Positions 58,532 through 64,000 of a stretch of DNA of 64,000 bases are shown piece by piece. Where the stretch lies: assembly GCA_012295275.1 (NCBI GenBank), contig CM022679.1:2086116-2150115 (forward strand), read 5' to 3'. The notes beneath the pieces were generated by a model, which saw nothing but the letters and a program-made list of their open reading frames with translations, was not told where the DNA came from and ran no database searches. Position 1 is the first letter of the stretch; every line of letters starts with the position of its first letter. Both the position numbers and the translations under genes were made by a program. The stretch comes from Chrysomallon squamiferum (lineage: Eukaryota > Mollusca > Gastropoda > Neomphalida > Peltospiridae).

Positions 58532-61060
58532 TGATAACATTATTTACATCTTATGACAACGGATATTATTAATATCAACAATTAGTTGTTTTGTTTTCTT
58601 AAAAGAAAAAAACAAAAAAACAATGAAAAAAATCTAAATCAAGTTAATAAAGCTGTACAATCGTTATATTTATAAAAGACTTTAAACTGTCAAATTGGAA
58701 ATATTTAAAAATATTAACTGAATTTAAAAGTCAGCAGCTAGCTGACTGCGAACATCAAAGACTGAGAAAGACATTAAAAAAATTCTTTTAACAGTTAAAT
58801 CCAAAAATTATAAAGCTGTATTTTTAACAAAAATTATTTTGAAAAGCAAAAATAATAATAATGAAAAATTAATATTTAATAGAAATACATAAATTAAGAG
58901 GAAAGCTAATAATTATTAACATTTGTTAACATTTTTTTAATTATTATATTCTGCTGTTTGAAGGTGAGTGTACCAATAAGGTTATTGATTCTGTATGTGA
59001 TTAAGAATTTTGTTAATTAAAATTAAACTGTTTATATTCAATATAGGATAAATGCCTATTTTATTACTTTTAAGTAAATAAAGTTCTGTTCAGAGCTAAT
59101 GATAACAATCATCTGATGTGCAATATACCATTTTCAGAATGTGCAGTCATTATCAAACAACTAATATTAATCTTGTATTATGCAATATGTTAATAAATGT
59201 TTCAACTCAAAATAAATATAGATATCTTGTTTCAAAACATTCAGTTTAATTACATGTATAAATCAATAATAATAATAATAATAATGGTAATAAAAATAAT
59301 TAAAAAAATAATAGTAGTAATAATAATACTAAATAATAATAATAAAAATAATACTAAACTGTATCCTCCACCCAAACAAATAATCCACACACCCAAACAA
59401 TTTATCTAAATTAAACAATGATCAATTAATTATATGATGTTTTAAGTCATTAGTAATAGTAATTTTAAATCTAATTTATCTACAGCTTGAGAGGAATGGG
59501 CCAAGACACTTGGGAAGAAAGGAAATGGAATCAGCCACTAATACTATAAATTTTAAAAATAACAAATAATATATATATATAAAACAAGATATGTTAATTA
59601 GGATTAAAAAAAAAAAAAAAGAAAAAAAAAGAAATTAATAATAAAATAAAGAAAAGTCACAACAGTTCTTTACACAAGTAGATGTTAATTTATACAAATA
59701 TATGTTTGTTCTTAAGATCATCTTTTAATTTTATGGCGTTAGAGTTAATCTGCTACCAAAATTAGTTTTGAATTTTAATTTTAAGTATTTATAATATTAC
59801 CCAAAGAATTTATTTACACTATCACAATGTTTTTCTTTATTTATAAATAACTATAAAAAAAAAATAAAAAAAAAGAGGAAAAAATATAATAAAATAAAAA
59901 AATTATTAGTAGAAGTAATTAATAATGAAAACAATAACAGTAAAAATAACAAATAACTAATAATATAAACAAAGGAAAACAAAATTAGAATGAATAATAA
60001 TAAAATGCAAAGGAAATTTTAAGAACATGAAAACTATTATAATAAAAAACAAAACAAAATACAATCAATCAAAAAAAAGAGAAACAAAACAAATAAAATA
60101 ACCCTGTTAATATTATTCCCTAATGCCAAAACATTTTAAACCTGAACCAAAATTATTTAACTTTAAAAGTAAAATTTATAAATAAAAAGAGCAGAAAATG
60201 TACAAAATGTTCAAATAAGTATGCTGCTTCCTAAGCGAAGAATGATCAACACATGTACTCTGAGAAGTGTTTATCAACATTTAAATTCACAAATATGCAC
60301 AAGATGCTGAAAGCATGCCTTAAAGTTGTATTAATGAGGTATTAAAAACCAACAGAAAACTGATGTCTGAACACAAAAATTTTTCCCAGGAAGGATTTCA
60401 AATGACAAACATTGAAACATTCACTTCTAAAGCTGATCACTACAGTGAGTCTTTCAAAGCATCATCTCACAAAGATGTTATCTATGTTTTTTCTAAATGC
60501 AAAATTATCAAGGCTTCTTCTAGGGTTTTCTTTTTCACAACTGAAACTTATCAACATTCATTAAATTGCATTTTTCTTCTTAATATACTTATCAACAGCT
60601 TGTATAAGAATGACTAACATTTTTCCATTTTATAATGTTCTCAGAATTTTTTTTCAATGTTTCTTAAAGTGATATTAGCCCTTTTATTCCTGCATCTCAC
60701 ATAACTGACAGACAATATCAACATGCAACAGCACAGTCAAACATGACCTGGTTAACAATAACATTATAAAATTAGTACAGACAATGAAATGGGTGATTAA
60801 GCTGAATAATGAACACTTTCAGATCTATGTACTCTTAACTTGGGTGTCAAAACGCGTGTTTGCTAAATTCTGTTTCACCATTTTAAATACCTTGATACTC
60901 TGATTTGACAGCGTCTAAATAAATAATTATATTAATAATGTTTGCTCTTTGGGATAAGTTACCAGACTAGTGGAATGAGCAGTGGTTAAATGTGGTGTAT
61001 GAAAAAAATTCCAAATATATCACAGATATCTGCACACTACACACACACTGAATATTTTTA
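56495..61060. other. Intergenic region between paralogue B and UBE2O
   Basis: About 4.5 kb of very AT-rich sequence with a long (TAA)n array near 58440-58530 and A-rich stretches at 59.5-60.1 kb. The left end of UBE2O's 3' UTR must lie in its right part (minus strand). A possible isolated exon at 57069-57158 is the only coding-like piece. Confidence 0.6.
58437..58531. repeat. (TAA)n microsatellite
   Basis: TAA array in the spacer between paralogue B and UBE2O. Confidence 0.96.
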
Positions 61061-63516
61061 TTAACATCCTCCATCTGGCATGTTTTCTTTACTGATTTCA
61101 TCCAGAGCTTTTCTAAACAGAGCCACCTGTTTCTTCAGTGTCAGACGAAAGCCTTTGGAAACGGGAAGCAGTGGAAAATCGGGTTCATCGATTTTTTCCT
61201 TTGACTGGTTTGTTAGACTGATGCACTCTTCTGGTTCATTAACTAAGTCTGGTTCAAATTTCACTTCATCGCTGCTGGAACGACAATCTCCACAATGGTC
61301 TGAGTTTGAGTTTACTTCTCTTTTTGTTTTCATGTCTGACAGTTTCATCCAGCCTTCTAGCTGGTTTATTATTCTAACAAATAAATAAATAAATAATGTT
61401 TTTAACAAAGGTGTATGTGTTTGTGTTGTGTGTGTATGCAAAACATTTTACATAAAAATTAAATAGAATTTTAGAACCATTAAGCTAACTGCATTAAACT
61501 CTCAAAATGTATAATTACATATTCACTCAATTATATTTTAAAATGGTATTTCTGTGGAAATAAATGGTCTTTCTATTGACAGATACTCCTTCACCTTCAA
61601 CAAAATATAGTGCATAATGTACTGCATGTTAAATATGTCTGAGTGCTATTTTCATTTTAAAAAATGAGCTATAATGATCAGCTATAAATTCAATCACATA
61701 AGAATTATTTACTGACCTTGGCCCATATTTCTGAAGATGTTTTCTTGTCTCAGTTTCAAAAATCTTTGGAGGTTTCTTAGCCATATTTGTCAGAGACTGA
61801 AAACAAAAACAGAATAGTTGTACAGCTGACATAAAATTTAAAAACACAATCAAGTTTTACTTTTCTCATTACATTTTCTTTAAAAGTTGTACAGAAAATA
61901 TGGTTATCTGGTTTGGCATCAGAGTTCACATTGTAAACAGTCAGATTAGTGAATGACCCATATAAAAACAAAAGGTATATAAAAAAGTGTCTAATCAAGT
62001 CTTGCAGATAGCTAAAATTGATACTTAATACATTTGTGATTTAAACAGAAAATAAACTTTTCTTGTTTTTAATTTTTTAATTTATTTATTTATTTACTCT
62101 ATGCTGCAGTGGTCACAAGAAGCCACAGTTTAAAAAGCAATGAAATATGAGAATGTCTTGTTTATTTCTCATTTGCTGAGAGCTTTTTATTTTGGAAAAT
62201 TAAAAATATATTTGATTAAATATTAGCCCACATTTTTTTATTAGTTCACTTGAGCCCTGGGCATACTATGAGAGAATGGTTTGTTTTAACTGTTTTAAAT
62301 TTATTAAATTTGCATTTACCTGTACAAGTTTTAAAATTGCCATTTCATTGTACATTCTGCTGTTTTCCATGGCCTGGCTTGAGCCTCGTTGTTTCTCGTA
62401 GCCTGCCTCATTGTAGTATGGTTCTGAGACCAATATCAAACCTGAAATAATAAAGAAATAACTCAGAAACTTAACATTACTTGAAAGATTTCTCTATAAA
62501 CCAGTAGATTTAATTATAGTTGATATCTAATTATACAGTAGGAATAACCTATTGAAAAGAATTTGTCTCGTGAAAATATAGTAGATGTGAATAATGTAAT
62601 TCATAAAAAAAAAATTCAACAATGACAACAAAAGCACAAAAAAATAAATAAAAATAAAAACACCTCACTAACCTTGAATGGAAATTAATACTTGGAGCAT
62701 ATTTGACTTTGAAGTCCAAACTTCATTCCCCTGAAAACAGAGACCTCAAACATAAATAAACTAAATATTGTAAAAAAACATATTCACAAACGTACAAAAG
62801 AAACAAAGATGAAAATTTATGATCTTCATTTTATGACACAGTTTGAATAGAATAGCAAATTAATACAAAGCTATTCGAACTCAGCTATGTAATATTATTT
62901 CAAGAGACTCAAAAAGACTTTGAACACATATGCTTCAAATAGTAATGAAACTTTAAAATATAATGAATCAGAATTTAAATGACTGATGTTCATTACAGAT
63001 AAACATTTTAAAATACCTTTCCAGCCCAGGTACCAAGGAGACTGACACAGACTTTGCCATCATCATAGAGGTTTGGGTTGAGTCTGTCTACACAGTACGA
63101 GTGGTAGTGGAAGAGGGGTGGAGAGCTGGGGTAGTCGGCTGGCAGCTGAACATCAAAGAAAAACAGCCCATCTTCATATGGAGTCTTCTTTGGACCAACT
63201 ATCATGATGGAAAAAAGATCCTGAAAAAAAAGCAAAAACACAAATTAATGGTACACAAATATTCTGTTAAAAAAACAAATTCAGTTACTACAGACTGTTG
63301 TGTACTAAACATGTACTCCAAAATATGTCCAAGATTTGTTTAATGTGCAGTAGTTAATTGGTTTACTAGGAAGCAAATACTAGCTGACTTTAAAAAAAAT
63401 AAAAAATAAAAATATTTACAACCATTTATACATACATTGAAATAGTTACATACCAATCTATCAGCAAAACACTTCACTAAGATTCCTGCAGGTAAACTTG
63501 TCTTCAGTAATTTCAA
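61061..63516 (-). CDS. UBE2O: UBE2O, E2/E3 hybrid ubiquitin-conjugating enzyme, C-terminal part (5' end missing)
   Basis: Large E2 that also acts as an E3, known for ubiquitinating orphan and basic proteins in the cytosol. Six exons: 63454-63516, 63017-63220, 62673-62730, 62320-62441, 61717-61796, 61061-61373 (279 codons plus TAA), all GT-AG and in phase. UBC fold seen in order: [67 protein letters not shown] with the catalytic cysteine codon at 63047-63049, [45 protein letters not shown], then [10 protein letters not shown]. The C-terminal tail has an acidic linker and the family's [18 protein letters not shown] motif close to the stop. Upstream exons, including the large N-terminal regions of the family, lie right of the window. 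The gene converges on paralogue B. Confidence 0.95.
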
Positions 63517-64000
63517 CTATAAAAAAAAAAAAATAAAAAAAAAAAAAAAATAAATTAATCTAAAAAATATATTTTAGAGCAATAAAAATAATATGCTTTT
63601 AAGAAATTGAATTACCTTTAGCAAATATTTTATTAAGTTGATTCTTTAACTTCTGGAACTAAATTTAACAAACATAAACAGAAAGTATTACCATGTTATG
63701 AAACATCAGTTCTTACACATATTTAAATTCTATTAATATTAGCTAACATAAAATGTTTAGGTTTTAGTTATGGAATTCAAAGCTGATTTAGGCCTTTAAA
63801 AAGTAATTTTTCAACATTTTTTATCAGTACTTACATATAAAAACACTGACAACTAAGAGAGAAAACCTGCAGCTAGATCAGGGGCTACTGTTAATGATTA
63901 ACATGTATCTTACCAGAAACTAAAAAACATCTTAACTTAATGAAGCCAGGTTTGTTTTACATGTTTTTACAATATATTAATTTAATCTTTAAAAAAAAAA
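63517..64000. other. UBE2O intron sequence at the right edge
   Basis: Upstream of the exon encoding [13 protein letters not shown]-rich with an A-rich tract near 63520-63560. No preceding UBE2O exon could be recognised before the window ends. Confidence 0.6.

Noticed and set aside
60363-60617. 84-codon plus-strand frame before the UBE2O end
   Set aside because: No similarity, AT-rich codons, and it overlaps the expected UBE2O 3' region on the other strand.

Overview
This is animal nuclear DNA. It is AT-rich and loaded with (CA)n, (GA)n, (TAA)n and poly-A/T tracts, it has spliced genes with GT-AG introns, and it encodes animal-specific proteins. The microsatellite style and compact multi-exon genes suggest a lophotrochozoan, most likely a mollusc, but no sequence here proves the species. 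I found no rRNA or intact tRNA genes, CRISPR arrays or prokaryotic features.

Layout. (1) About 0.6-35.6 kb, minus strand: an R7-subfamily regulator of G-protein signalling, closest to the RGS9/RGS11 branch. Eleven coding exons encode an N-terminal tail, DEP, DHEX, GGL and the first half of the RGS domain; the rest lies beyond the left edge. Intron 1 is about 20 kb and holds minisatellites and several non-repetitive islands. (2) 40.8-45.7 kb, plus strand: complete ALYREF (Aly/REF mRNA-export adaptor), six coding exons, 274 aa. (3) 47.8-51.8 kb and 53.3-56.4 kb, plus strand: two tandem paralogues (745 and 772 aa) of a family I do not recognise. They share exon architecture, N- and C-terminal motifs and a CRE-like promoter site. 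(4) 61.1-63.5 kb, minus strand: the last six exons of UBE2O, including the E2 catalytic domain; the 5' part lies beyond the right edge.

The genes do not form a pathway. RGS and ALYREF are divergent with about 5 kb between start codons. ALYREF and the two paralogues are co-oriented, and the second paralogue converges on UBE2O.

The most interesting items are the unrecognised tandem pair, where a 75-nt block is nearly identical although the proteins are strongly diverged; an extra intron in the first copy with two acceptor sites leading to two different C-termini; and a 52-60 bp tandem array inside the RGS gene that repeatedly copies the end of an exon together with its splice donor. All gene models were built by eye from splice signals, reading-phase agreement and remembered family sequence. 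No database search or transcript evidence was available.
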